This document shows, in pieces, positions 43,592 to 52,148 of a stretch of DNA of 64,000 nt. Where the stretch lies: positions 6,038,306-6,102,305 of the forward strand of contig NZ_SAUH01000001.1 in NCBI RefSeq assembly GCF_004193175.1, in the 5' to 3' direction. The DNA comes from Streptomyces sp. RFCAC02 (GTDB lineage: Bacteria; Actinomycetota; Actinomycetes; Streptomycetales; Streptomycetaceae). Each line of letters begins with the position of its first letter. The stretch's first letter is position 1. Below the pieces are notes generated by a model. The model was not told where the DNA came from, searched no databases, and saw only the letters and a program-made list of their open reading frames with translations. Both the position numbers and the translations under genes were made by a program.

Positions 43592-45196
43592 ATGCCTCGA
43601 AAGAGAAGTGCGAGAACGGCGGTGGCGGTGTGGTTCACCGGTCTCCTGACCGCCGCGGCCACCCTCGTGACGTTCGACGCGGCACACGCCGCGACGATCC
43701 GGTACGAGGCGGAGGACTCCCCCGCCTCCTGCGACGGTTCGATCGAGACGGAGCACGCGGGCTGGTCCGGCTCCGGATTCTGCGACTCCGACAACAGCAC
43801 CGGCGCCTACGTCCAGTTCACGGTCGACGCCCCCGCCTCCGGCACGGCGACACTCGCCGTGCGCTTCGCCAACGGCGGCTCCGGAGCACGCCCCACCGAC
43901 ATCCGGGTCAACGGGTCGGGTACGCAGTCGACGTCGTTCGAGTCCACGGGAGCCTGGACGGCCTGGACCACGAAGACGCTCACCGTCGACCTCACGGCCG
44001 GCACCAACACGGTCCGCCTCACCGCCACGGGCTCCAGCGGCCTGCCCAACGTCGACTACATAGAGATCACGGCGGACGGCGACGACACCACCAACCCGCC
44101 CGGGACACCGGCCGGCACCCTCTACGTGGCGCCCGGCGGCAGCGCGGACGCCACCGGCACCGAGGCCGATCCCACCACACTCACCTCGGCGATCAGCCGC
44201 GTCACCCCCGGCGGCACCATCTATCTGAGCGGCGGCACGTACCACTTCTCGGAGACGGTCACCATCCCGCCCGGCAACAACGGGACGGCGAGCGCCCGCA
44301 CGCTGCTCACCGCCGAGCCCGGCGAGACCCCGGTGCTGGACTTCTCCGCGCAGAGCGAGGACACGGCCAATCGCGGGCTCGCCGTCAACGGCTCGTTCTG
44401 GCACGTCTACGGCATCGTCGTCGAGCACGCCGGCGACAACGGCATCTTCGTCGGCGGCAGCGACAACATCATCGAGCGCACCGTGACCCGCTACAACCAC
44501 GACACCGGCCTCCAGCTCTCCCGCATCTCCTCCACCACGCCACGCGACCAGTGGCCGGCCGACAACCTCATCCTGAGCGCCGAGTCGCACGACAACGCCG
44601 ACTCCGACGGTGAGGACGCCGACGGATTCGCGGCCAAGCTGACCGTCGGCCCCGGCAACGTCTTCCGCCACGCCGTGTCCCACAACAACATCGACGACGG
44701 CTGGGACCTCTACACCAAGACCGACACGGGCGCCATCGGAGCGGTGACCATCGAGGACTCCCTCTCCTACGGGAACGGGACCCTCAGCGACGGCACGCAG
44801 AACTCCAGCGGCGACCGCAACGGCTTCAAGCTCGGCGGCGAGGACATCTCCGTCGACCACGTCATCCGCGGCAACATCGCCTACGACAACGGGAAGCACG
44901 GCTTCACCTACAACCGGAACCTCGGCACGATGCAGGTGACGGACAACGTCAGCATCGACAACGAGGAGCGCAACTACTCGTTCGACGGCGGCACCTCGGT
45001 GTTCCGCGGCAACCTCTCCTGCCGCAGCGACGACGGCTCGAACGACAGGATCATCGGCGACGCCGACGGCACCAACCAGTTCTGGTCCGGCACGAACGGC
45101 TCCGGGTGCGCCGCGTACACCGGCGCCCTCGACTGGTCCTACACCGCCGACGGCACCCTCGTCGTGACGTTCGGCGGCAACCAGGTCATGCCGTAA
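43592..45196 (+). CDS. secreted pectate lyase, PL9-like, with N-terminal CBM35-like module
   Basis: 534 residues. Signal peptide ends at AHA (about residue 33). Residues 34-160 are a CBM35/CBM6-like beta-sandwich starting ATIRYEAEDSPASCDGS, with GFCDSDNSTGAYVQFTV and TNTVRLTATGSSGLPNVDYIEI. After a short Thr/Pro linker comes a right-handed parallel beta-helix (residues 175-534: LYVAPGGSADATGTEADP, GGTIYLSGGTYHFSETV, ADGFAAKLTVGPGNVFRHAV, DDGWDLYTK, RNGFKLGGED), matching PL9 pectate lyases. Needs Ca2+ and cuts polygalacturonate. ATG 43592 after AAGGGAAGGG. Ends at a strong hairpin. Confidence 0.9.
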   Translation: MPRKRSARTAVAVWFTGLLTAAATLVTFDAAHAATIRYEAEDSPASCDGSIETEHAGWSGSGFCDSDNSTGAYVQFTVDAPASGTATLAVRFANGGSGARPTDIRVNGSGTQSTSFESTGAWTAWTTKTLTVDLTAGTNTVRLTATGSSGLPNVDYIEITADGDDTTNPPGTPAGTLYVAPGGSADATGTEADPTTLTSAISRVTPGGTIYLSGGTYHFSETVTIPPGNNGTASARTLLTAEPGETPVLDFSAQSEDTANRGLAVNGSFWHVYGIVVEHAGDNGIFVGGSDNIIERTVTRYNHDTGLQLSRISSTTPRDQWPADNLILSAESHDNADSDGEDADGFAAKLTVGPGNVFRHAVSHNNIDDGWDLYTKTDTGAIGAVTIEDSLSYGNGTLSDGTQNSSGDRNGFKLGGEDISVDHVIRGNIAYDNGKHGFTYNRNLGTMQVTDNVSIDNEERNYSFDGGTSVFRGNLSCRSDDGSNDRIIGDADGTNQFWSGTNGSGCAAYTGALDWSYTADGTLVVTFGGNQVMP

Positions 45197-45211
45197 CGGA
45201 CGGCCGGCCGC

Positions 45212-45250
45212 CCGGCCGGTCCGTCCACCCCACACGGACGGACCGGCCGG
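45212..45250. terminator. hairpin between pectate lyase and the convergent small gene
   Basis: Fifteen-base perfect stem CCGGCCGGTCCGTCC (45212-45226) with its complement at 45236-45250 and a nine-base loop. It serves both convergent genes. Confidence 0.82.
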
Positions 45251-45255
45251 CATCC

Positions 45256-45720
45256 TCACGCGCGGCGCGGACGCCTGACAGCACGGGCACGAGCACCGGC
45301 CAGCAGCGACCGGGCCTGCTCCCCGGTGTTCCGCGCCGGGTTGAGGACGCACACCCAGCCCTGCGCGGCATAGCAGGGGTGGGGGAGCAGCAGGTCCGTG
45401 ACGGTGTAGTCGAACCGGGCGTGCCGGCCCTGGTGCGCCGCGGGCGGGTAGCCCATGAGCTGCTCGAACACCGTGCGGCCGACTGCCACGTTCAGCCGGA
45501 AGACACCGGGACGGTCGAGATCGGACTCCGTGTCGAAGCCCGGGTAGTCCTTGGTCACGAGCGTGGCGAACGGCATACGGCGCGGTGAGTCACCGTCCGG
45601 ATCGTGGAAGAAGAACGTGTCCCCCCACGCGATCTCGGGCGCGCCGCCACCGGCGTCGGCGGTGTACGCGACGACGCCCGGCAGCGCACCGGTGAAGGCG
45701 ATGATCTCGTCCTCGGACAT
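45256..45720 (-). CDS. DUF6194-like protein
   Basis: 154 residues, soluble, no signal peptide. The pattern EIIAFTGALPGVVAYTADAGGGAPEIAWGDTFFF-type start, MPFATLVTKDYPGFDTESDLDRPGVFRLN and VLNPARNTGEQARSLL is a common conserved actinomycete protein that I recall as DUF6194; role unknown. ATG 45720 has GAGGAGG about nine bases upstream. Transcribed away from the small acidic protein gene, with a candidate operator in between. Confidence 0.75.
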   Translation of the reverse strand: MSEDEIIAFTGALPGVVAYTADAGGGAPEIAWGDTFFFHDPDGDSPRRMPFATLVTKDYPGFDTESDLDRPGVFRLNVAVGRTVFEQLMGYPPAAHQGRHARFDYTVTDLLLPHPCYAAQGWVCVLNPARNTGEQARSLLAGARARAVRRPRRA

Positions 45721-45804
45721 GGCGGGGTCTCCTCCTCGAAGGGACGGACATGGGCCGGGATCGCTGCGATCCGCACCTTCGAGTCTTTCATTGAGCTTCC
45801 CAGT

Positions 45805-45818
45805 GAGACTTTTGTCTC
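45805..45818. promoter_or_regulatory. inverted repeat upstream of the DUF6194-like gene
   Basis: GAGAC, TTTT, GTCTC in a relatively AT-rich stretch (45721-45940) ahead of the gene. TetR-like operator geometry is possible; no cognate regulator is adjacent. Confidence 0.35.
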
Positions 45819-45940
45819 GACTACCGTGCCCTGCCAGGACACTGATGCTGACAACCCTCAATCCGCTATGAGGGCGATCCCTCCACGGAGAAGTGAAGGA
45901 CGGCACCCCGCCCGGCGCCTACACGCCCGGACCGCCCCCC

Positions 45941-46150
45941 TCAGCCCTTCTCCTCCGCGGACTCCTCGGGCAGGTCCTCCGCGTCTCCCTCGCCGACCTG
46001 TACGCCCCGCAGCGGGTCCCCCTGCGCGGTGGCGCTCTCGGTGTACCCCTCCGCCGCGCTCGCGGTCCCGGGGACGACCCGGTCGTGGGCCTCGTCCTCG
46101 TGCCCGGAATGGGCGCCCGGTCCCCGGCCCTCGTCGTTCGGCTGCCGCAT
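45941..46150 (-). CDS. small acidic hypothetical protein
   Basis: 69 residues, very hydrophilic, acidic C-terminus (EDLPEESAEEKG), probably disordered. Not recognised as a family. ATG 46150 is preceded by GAGGGAAGTC, a good ribosome binding site, which favours this frame over an opposite-strand open frame at 45893-46213. Located between the DUF6194-like gene and an MBL-fold gene on the same strand. Confidence 0.55.
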   Translation of the reverse strand: MRQPNDEGRGPGAHSGHEDEAHDRVVPGTASAAEGYTESATAQGDPLRGVQVGEGDAEDLPEESAEEKG

Positions 46151-46249
46151 GACTTCCCTCACTTCCTGTCGAACCTGTTCCGATGCCCGCCGCAGGTACC
46201 CATCGGCCGATGAGCGAAACGGACACCGCGGATCCGCGGGGCACACCGC

Positions 46250-47116
46250 TCAGACCACGGCGTCCGCCCCCACCGTGACCCGCTCGCCCGGAGCACACCG
46301 CACCAGCCGGGCACCGTGCCCCCGCCGCCCGGCCTCGGCCAGGAAATCGTCCAGCGGCGAACGGAACACCGTGTAGTCGTCGTAGTGGACCGGCAGCGCC
46401 CGCCGCGGCCGCAGCATGTCGAGCAGCCCCGCGCCCTGCGCGGCGTCCATGGTGACGACCAGGCCCCCCGGCAGCGTCGTCCCGCCGAGATGCAGAACGG
46501 CCAGATGGATCCCGGGGCAGCGCTCGGCGATCTCGCGCAGACCGTCGTACAGCACCGTGTCGCCAGAGATGTACAGCACCAGCCGCACCTCACCGGAGCG
46601 GTCGCCGAACTCCAGGAGGCTGCCCATCACCGGCGGAAGCAGCAGCCGGGCCGGACCGGGCGCGTGCCGGCCCGGCAGCGCGGTGATCCGCACGGAGGAG
46701 TCCCCGTGCCGCAGCGTCCTGCTCTGCCAGGTACGCAGCCCCGCCGCGCGGCGGAAGCCGTGCAGACCTTTCAGGAAGCGGGCGGCGTGGGGCGTGGTGA
46801 CGAACGGCAGTCCCCGGTCCAGGCCGCGCCGCGCCACCCGGTCGAAGTGGTCGCCGTGCAGGTGGGACAGGAGCACGGCGTCCAGGTCCTCGTGCGGCAG
46901 ATCCGCCACGTCGACGGCCGGCTCGGTCAGCCGCCGGGACACCAGCCCGTAGCCGAGGTGGGCGGCCTGTCCACGGTGCAGGAAGTTCGGGTCGGTCAGC
47001 AGGGTCAGTTCTCCGTAGCGGATCAGCATGGTGGCGTTGCCGATGAACTGGATCTCCGCCGCGCCCTCGGGCGGTTCGTGCCGCACAGCCGGGCTCCCTC
47101 CGTCGCCTCGGGACAT
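46250..47116 (-). CDS. MBL-fold metallo-hydrolase
   Basis: 288 residues. Metallo-beta-lactamase fold: IQFIGNATMLIRYGELTLLTDP, metal motif LLSHLHGDHFDRVA (HxHxDH), His in ALPGRHAPGP, Asp in YISGDTVLYD and the last His in ALPVHYDDYTVF. The build, with DPNFLHRG and SGDT, resembles UlaG/NAPE-PLD-like hydrolases of phosphodiesters or lactones. Substrate unknown. Divergent from the Cof-type phosphatase gene. Confidence 0.9.
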   Translation of the reverse strand: MSRGDGGSPAVRHEPPEGAAEIQFIGNATMLIRYGELTLLTDPNFLHRGQAAHLGYGLVSRRLTEPAVDVADLPHEDLDAVLLSHLHGDHFDRVARRGLDRGLPFVTTPHAARFLKGLHGFRRAAGLRTWQSRTLRHGDSSVRITALPGRHAPGPARLLLPPVMGSLLEFGDRSGEVRLVLYISGDTVLYDGLREIAERCPGIHLAVLHLGGTTLPGGLVVTMDAAQGAGLLDMLRPRRALPVHYDDYTVFRSPLDDFLAEAGRRGHGARLVRCAPGERVTVGADAVV

Positions 47117-47351
47117 CCCCCGCGTCCGGGACCGGGTGATCCGGCGACCGGCGTTTTACACCCGTCGGCGAGACCGGGCCGCCGCTCCGCGCCCACGGCT
47201 GATCCGCCGGGCGTCACGCACGGTTCGCCGACATGCGGGTTGCGTAACCCCCCCGGCGGCCGTACCGCGTACCGCAAGCAATCGACCACACGGACGAGCG
47301 GAAGTCCCGCCGCACACCGGCGGAGCGCGCAGCACAGCCGAGTATCATCCG

Positions 47352-48188
47352 ATGATGCTCAGCCTGCGCGCGCGCACCGTGATCTTCGACATCGACGGAA
47401 CCCTCTGCTTCGACGGACGGACGATCGACGACCGGATCCGCACGGCGATCCACGCCTGCGAACGCGCCGGACTGACGCCGGTGTTCGCCTCCGCACGCCC
47501 CGTCCGGGACCTCCTGCCCGTACTCGGCGGCGCCTTCCCGGCCGCCACACTGATCGGCGGCAACGGGAGCCTCGTATCGGTGGACGGCCAGGTTCGGGCA
47601 CGCGCCGCCTTCGACCCCGCCGGATTCGCCGCGCTGATGGAGGCGGTCGCCCGCTACGGGGCGACCTACCTCGCCGACGGCCCCTGGGACTACGCCTACA
47701 CCGGCCCCGCGGACCACCCGATCCTGAACCGTGTCGACCAGGGCCGCCTCGCCAGCAGGATCGACCTCGCGGACCTCCCCGAGGTCGTCAAGTTCCTCGT
47801 CGTCGGGGCGTCGGACATGACCGGACTCGCCGAGGCCGGCCGAGCGCTCGGCCTGACGGTCAACCACCACCTCGACGAGGCCGTCATCGACATCGCCCCC
47901 GGAGCGACGACCAAATGGGAAGCCGTGTCGTCGCTCGGCATCGGCGACTACGTGGCGTTCGGCAACGACATCAACGACGTCGAACTGCTGCGGCACGCCG
48001 AGCGAGCGGTACGCGTCGGCGCGCACCCGAGCCTCGACCACGTCGCCCGCATCACCGTCGCGGCCGACCCGGTGGCGGTCGCGGCCGAGATCTCCCGGCT
48101 GGCCCGGGCCGCCGAATCCGGACCGCCCGCGACGACCGCCACCGCCGGAGCAGCCCGGGAACCCGGCACCCTGGCCGACACCGTCTGA
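47352..48188 (+). CDS. HAD-IIB (Cof-type) phosphatase
   Basis: 278 residues. Motif I VIFDIDGTLCFDG, motif II in PVFASARPVRDL, a C2-type cap, and motif IV VAFGNDINDVELLRHA. These are the marks of Cof/YidA sugar-phosphate phosphatases. ATG 47352 is the start giving the canonical N-terminus; the frame is open further upstream without family similarity. Eleven bases before the FMN-binding protein gene, so likely co-transcribed. Confidence 0.9.
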   Translation: MMLSLRARTVIFDIDGTLCFDGRTIDDRIRTAIHACERAGLTPVFASARPVRDLLPVLGGAFPAATLIGGNGSLVSVDGQVRARAAFDPAGFAALMEAVARYGATYLADGPWDYAYTGPADHPILNRVDQGRLASRIDLADLPEVVKFLVVGASDMTGLAEAGRALGLTVNHHLDEAVIDIAPGATTKWEAVSSLGIGDYVAFGNDINDVELLRHAERAVRVGAHPSLDHVARITVAADPVAVAAEISRLARAAESGPPATTATAGAAREPGTLADTV

Positions 48189-48199
48189 CCCGCACGAGG

Positions 48200-48673
48200 A
48201 TGGCCCACGTGCCCTCCTCCCCGTTCGACCTCGACGCCTTCCTCGCCCGGCCCCTCACCGCACGCATCGCGACGGACGGGCCGACGGTCCGCCCGGTGTG
48301 GTTCCTGTGGGAGGAAAGGGCCTTCTGGGTCCTGACCGGCCCCTGGACCAGACTGTTCCACCGGGTGCGCGACGACCCCCGCGTCGCCCTCGCCGTCGAC
48401 GTGTGCGACACCGGGACGGGCCTCGTCCGCCAGGTCACCGCCAGGGGACGCGCCGAACTCCTGCCCTTCGACGTACCGCGCGGGCGCCGCAAGCTCGTCC
48501 GCTACCTCGGCCCGGACGAAACCTCCTGGGACCCCCGTTTCGTGCACTACCTGCACGACGACCCGGCGGAACGCGGCACGGCGTGGCTGCGCCTGGCCCC
48601 GGCGAGCCTGACGGCACTGGACCTGAGCTACTCCGCCGCACCCGGAGCACAGCCCGCCGGCATCCACGGATGA
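48200..48673 (+). CDS. pyridoxamine 5'-phosphate oxidase-like FMN-binding protein
   Basis: 157 residues, split-barrel flavin-binding fold: FLARPLTARIATDGPTVRPVWFLWEERAFWVLTG is the usual first hairpin (here broken by a short variant), followed by LFHRVRDDPRVALAVDV and VTARGRAEL. Such actinomycete proteins bind FMN or F420 and reduce small molecules. ATG 48200 with CACGAGG immediately upstream. Confidence 0.85.
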   Translation: MAHVPSSPFDLDAFLARPLTARIATDGPTVRPVWFLWEERAFWVLTGPWTRLFHRVRDDPRVALAVDVCDTGTGLVRQVTARGRAELLPFDVPRGRRKLVRYLGPDETSWDPRFVHYLHDDPAERGTAWLRLAPASLTALDLSYSAAPGAQPAGIHG

Positions 48674-48736
48674 ACCGACCCGTCCGTCTGCCCCATCCGA
48701 GCCCGAACGCGCGGTGGGACGGCACCGGCTGAGCCC

Positions 48737-49636
48737 TCAGCCGGCTCCCGGCCCGTCGTGGGAGAACGCGTATCCCACGAACTCGCCGAGCGGCACGTAA
48801 CCGATGCGCCGGTACAGCGCGTTGCTGGTCGCGTTGCCCGGGTCCGTGAACAGGACGACGTCCGTCGCCCCGGCGGCGAGCGCCGCGCGGCTCACCTCGA
48901 CCGTCACCGCACCGGCGTAGCCGCGCCCCCGGAGATGAGCCGGGGTGTAGACGGGATCCACCCTGACCATGCCGCCCACCATCGGCGTCGCCCCCGCCAT
49001 GGAGACGGGCGTACCGTCCTCGCACTCCCAGAACGTGAAGCGCTTGTCCGCGAACCGCGTGTCGGCCCAGGAACCGGCCGCTATGGCGTCCACCACGCCC
49101 TGCTCCCCGACGTCCACGCAGAAATCACGGCACCAATCCACCAGTCGTTCCCGGTCCTGCTCCGCCGCGACGCGCCCCCGCCCCCCGGCGAACGGCACCG
49201 GCGGGGTGAGAGTGCCCAGACGGTGGAGCCGCGCCCGCCAGAAGGGCGCCGGCGCCGCGCCCGTGCACCGCTGCCACGCCCCGGCGAAAGCGGATGCCGT
49301 GTCCTCATCCGCGACGACACCGGTGAGACGGTGATCGAGGCCGGTCAGGCGGGCGGCGAGAGCGTCGGCACGCTCGGGGGACAGGGAAGTGACCGTCAGA
49401 CGACGGGTCGGGAGGCGATAGCAGACGGCACGGACCTCGCCGTTCTCCGCCAGCCGGCCGAACAGCGTGGGACCGGCGCCGAGCGCGTCCGCGCGTGCCC
49501 GCAGCTTCTCGATCGTCGTGAGGGGAGTGTTGTGCAGGGCGGGACGCGAGCGCAGGAAATCCCCGGCCCGGTCGAGGAAGTCGTCGATGTCCTCGGTGAA
49601 CCACCAGCCGTCGGAGAGCATGCGGCATGATCCCAT
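48737..49636 (-). CDS. GNAT family N-acetyltransferase
   Basis: 299 residues. The C-terminal third is a GNAT domain: GTPVSMAGATPMVGGMVRVDPVYTP, acetyl-CoA loop HLRGRGYAGAVTVEVS (RGRGYA), and FTDPGNATSNALYRRIGY. The N-terminal two thirds form a second, degenerate domain with LFGRLAENGEVRAVCYR and RLTGVVADEDTASAFAGAW, as in two-domain members. Start uncertain: ATG 49636 or ATG 49621, neither with a good binding site. Substrate unknown. Confidence 0.87.
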   Translation of the reverse strand: MGSCRMLSDGWWFTEDIDDFLDRAGDFLRSRPALHNTPLTTIEKLRARADALGAGPTLFGRLAENGEVRAVCYRLPTRRLTVTSLSPERADALAARLTGLDHRLTGVVADEDTASAFAGAWQRCTGAAPAPFWRARLHRLGTLTPPVPFAGGRGRVAAEQDRERLVDWCRDFCVDVGEQGVVDAIAAGSWADTRFADKRFTFWECEDGTPVSMAGATPMVGGMVRVDPVYTPAHLRGRGYAGAVTVEVSRAALAAGATDVVLFTDPGNATSNALYRRIGYVPLGEFVGYAFSHDGPGAG

Positions 49637-49702
49637 GCCCGCCGGCGGGGGAGCCCCCGTGCCCGGGGCGCATCACGCACCGGGTGCACGGGAGCTGCCC
49701 GG

Positions 49703-50137
49703 TCAGCACTCGCTTGCGGCCGCGCGCTGGAGCGCTGCCTGTGTGTCCGGCCCGGCGATTCCATCGATCTCCCCGGTGTAGCCCCAATCCCGCAGCGAAC
49801 GCTGGAGGGCCGACACCGTGCCGCTTCCGACGATGCCGTCGATGGGGCCGGTGTAGCCCCAGTACGCCTTGAGCCAGCGCTGCATCGCCTTCCAGCTGTC
49901 GGTCCCCAGCAGGCCGTCGATGGGGCCGGTGTAGCCGTAGTACTCCGCCAGCCAGGTCTGGACACATTTCGCCTCGGGGACGGAGAGGCCGAGATTGACG
50001 GTCGCGAGCGGGGCGACGGTGGAGCTCTGTGCGGCCGTCGCGGCCTGCGCCGCACCGGGGATGCCGAGGCCGGCGCAGGCGACGCCGGCGATGATCGCGA
50101 ACTTGACGGACGTGGTGATACGGCTCTTCGGACGCAA
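49703..50137 (-). CDS. secreted peptidoglycan-binding-like protein with three tandem repeats
   Basis: 144 residues starting at TTG 50137, supported by GAGGAGG eight bases upstream. Signal peptide (FAIIAGVACAGLGIPGAAQA). The mature part consists of three copies of a 25-residue unit, GYTGPIDGLLG, GYTGPIDGIVG and GYTGEIDGIAG, each followed by an Ala/Leu-Gln-Arg helix; this is the core of the PG_binding_1 fold. No catalytic domain is present. It probably binds cell wall. A 11-base direct repeat resembling a PHO box lies 82 bases upstream. Confidence 0.8.
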   Translation of the reverse strand: MRPKSRITTSVKFAIIAGVACAGLGIPGAAQAATAAQSSTVAPLATVNLGLSVPEAKCVQTWLAEYYGYTGPIDGLLGTDSWKAMQRWLKAYWGYTGPIDGIVGSGTVSALQRSLRDWGYTGEIDGIAGPDTQAALQRAAASEC

Positions 50138-50218
50138 CGGTCCTCCTCGTGGACGTGATCGGCGTGGAGCGCGGCCCGTGTCGACCGCCTCCCCTCACGC
50201 CGAGGATGGCGGCGACCG

Positions 50219-50239
50219 CTTTCATCGCGCTTTCACCGC
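50219..50239 (-). promoter_or_regulatory. 11-bp direct repeat, PHO-box-like
   Basis: CTTTCATCGCG followed by CTTTCACCGCG (plus-strand reading): two units of 11 bases with the core TTTCAYC. Streptomyces PhoP sites are 11-base direct repeats with a GTTCACC core, so this is a near match. An almost identical pair is at 51847. Confidence 0.5.
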
Positions 50240-50328
50240 GGGACACTGCGCCGAGCCCGCCCTCGGCCGGCCGCGCGACCGGGAGCGGGGGGACGCCGCA
50301 CCGCGACGTCCCCCCGGCCATCGCTGCC

Positions 50329-51702
50329 TCAGCCCGCCATCGCCGTGAGCAGCAGCGACAGATCAGCGACCATCTCCTCCTCGGTCAGCGCCCGGGTGTC
50401 GAAGTCGCCGGCGTTGTAGAAGCCCCCGAGAGTGATGTCGACGTAGTGGTCACCGACCACATAGCCGGCCCGGAGATTCCCATGGCCGCTCCCGTCGTCC
50501 TCGTATACCAGGTAGCCCGACGTACCCGCCGGCAGGATGCGGAGCGGGCCGGCGCCGGGCGAGTCCCTGAGTTCCTCCATGGCGAACCGCAGGTCCGCTC
50601 CGAGTTCCCCCGCCGGATACATCGCGTCGGAGCGGGACAGATCCTCCACATGGATCCGGATGTTGCGGATCCCCACATCGACACGCCCGTAGGCCGCCTC
50701 CGACGGTTCGTAGACGCAGTCGGTCTGCGGAACGATGTCGTCGGGTTCCTCGGAGACCGAAGCGCCCTGCAACTGGACATCGAGCTGATCGACGGCCACC
50801 GCCGTCACGGCGGCGCAGCGCTCCTCGGCCGTGCCCGTCACCGGCAGCAGGGGGTCGCCGAAATCCTCAAGACCCGGATACTCGACGGCGGGGGACGGAC
50901 TGATCTGCGGTTCACCGGCCGGTGACGCGCCGCCGAGGGACCGCACGATGTCGGTGATCTCCCGGAAGGTGATCTCCTCGGTCAGCGGCTCGTTGGCGCC
51001 GTCCGGGTGCCCGATCCAGCCGTAGACGACGATGTGGAAAGCGGTGTCCCCCTGCCGGAACGAAGCGGTGCCGTCACCGCGTTCCATGTCGGTCTGCAGA
51101 TTCTGGTTGTGGACGATCCACCCCTCGTCGCCCACGGGGAACTCGTACAGCGGACTCCAGGTCATGTTCTCCCCGCCGCCGCCCACGCTGGAACGGATGA
51201 CGGAGGAGAACCGGTCGTACACCTCGTCCGCCTGGTCCCCGACCGCCATGTGCACGTTGGTCATGATGCTGTAGTCGCCGTCCTCGAGCGTGCTCGCCCC
51301 CGGAGTGTTGTAGTGGCATTCGATGCCACCCTCGTCCGTCTCCGCGCTCTGGAACTCGTAATTGCGGGCCAGCATGGTCTGCGAGACGGCCGAGCACGCG
51401 GCCTCCGGTCCCGCCTCGTAGCCGAGCGCCCGGGCGTCGGGGAAATCGACCGGCTCCAGGGTCGGATGAGGCGTCAGCGCGACCTCGTCCGCCGGGTCCT
51501 CCCCGCCCCCGTCTCCACCGAGGAACAGCACGCCCCCCACGGCGAGCGCTGCGGCGACGACCGCGGCCACGATCCACAGCGCCCGCGAACGACGCGCCGG
51601 CGGTGGGGGAGGCCCCGGGAGATAGCCGCCCTGCGGTGGCGGAGCACCGTAGGCGTACGGGCGCGGCTGCCCCGGGGACTGGGGCGGAAAACTGTCGGAC
51701 AT
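50329..51702 (-). CDS. membrane-anchored protein with duplicated extracellular domain
   Basis: 457 residues. Pro/Gly/Tyr-rich cytoplasmic N-terminus, one membrane helix (ALWIVAAVVAAALAVGGVLFL), then an extracellular region of two similar halves: ACSAVSQTMLARNYEF with ECHYNTPG, and RCAAVTAVAVDQLDVQ with DCVYEPS. Each half keeps a cysteine pair, probably a disulfide. This resembles the DUF3558-type lipoprotein domains of actinomycetes, but I am not certain. ATG 51702. The same direct-repeat site as at the neighbouring secreted-protein gene lies 145 bases upstream. Confidence 0.7.
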   Translation of the reverse strand: MSDSFPPQSPGQPRPYAYGAPPPQGGYLPGPPPPPARRSRALWIVAAVVAAALAVGGVLFLGGDGGGEDPADEVALTPHPTLEPVDFPDARALGYEAGPEAACSAVSQTMLARNYEFQSAETDEGGIECHYNTPGASTLEDGDYSIMTNVHMAVGDQADEVYDRFSSVIRSSVGGGGENMTWSPLYEFPVGDEGWIVHNQNLQTDMERGDGTASFRQGDTAFHIVVYGWIGHPDGANEPLTEEITFREITDIVRSLGGASPAGEPQISPSPAVEYPGLEDFGDPLLPVTGTAEERCAAVTAVAVDQLDVQLQGASVSEEPDDIVPQTDCVYEPSEAAYGRVDVGIRNIRIHVEDLSRSDAMYPAGELGADLRFAMEELRDSPGAGPLRILPAGTSGYLVYEDDGSGHGNLRAGYVVGDHYVDITLGGFYNAGDFDTRALTEEEMVADLSLLLTAMAG

Positions 51703-52148
51703 GCTCTCACTCTCGGTACGTTCGATTCCCGGGCGCGGGGGCGGCCGCGAACCAGCGGCCCTGTCCCGGAGCGGCGGACATCCACCGCACCGTCCCCCGT
51801 CGGCGGCGCACTCGGCGCTCCACCGCGTCACAGCCTGCCGACGGCACTTTCATCCCGCTTTCATGCCGGGCGCACGGCATCAGCCCCGGCCGCGCGCAAT
51901 TCACGAGGTGTTGACATGATGACGCTGCCCCAGTCCGCGCGCCTCTCCGGCGTGCTCATTCATGGCCCAGTGTTACGGGAATGTGGCGGGCGGCACCGTG
52001 AGGTCCTTCTCGTGGTCGGCACCCCTTTCCGCAGTGGCTACTCTGAGGACATGCGGATCTCCCTGCACAACACATCCTGTCGCGCGTCCGGCCACTCCTT
52101 TCGCTGACCGTTCCTGCACGCTCCGACCGGTATTCCTGGGGTTCCGTC
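51703..52148. other. divergent gene-free stretch
   Basis: 446 bases between the membrane-protein gene and the 824-residue protein gene. It contains the direct repeat at 51847-51868, a TTGACA at 51911 without a convincing -10, and TACTCT (52037-52042) that could be a -10 for the plus-strand gene. No further gene is supported. Confidence 0.5.
51847..51868 (-). promoter_or_regulatory. 11-bp direct repeat, PHO-box-like (second copy)
   Basis: CTTTCATCCCG followed by CTTTCATGCCG, 11-base spacing, same orientation relative to its gene as the copy at 50219. The first 17 bases of the two sites differ at one position. Two successive genes sharing it suggests one response regulator, perhaps PhoP. Confidence 0.5.

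Noticed and set aside
41317..43800. Very long minus-strand open frame opposite the CE15 gene
   Set aside because: Antisense artefact of high GC; no motif and no binding site, while the plus strand has signal peptide, catalytic triad and CBM2.
45893..46213. Plus-strand 106-codon frame overlapping the small acidic protein gene
   Set aside because: No good ribosome binding site and no similarity; the opposite strand has a good one.
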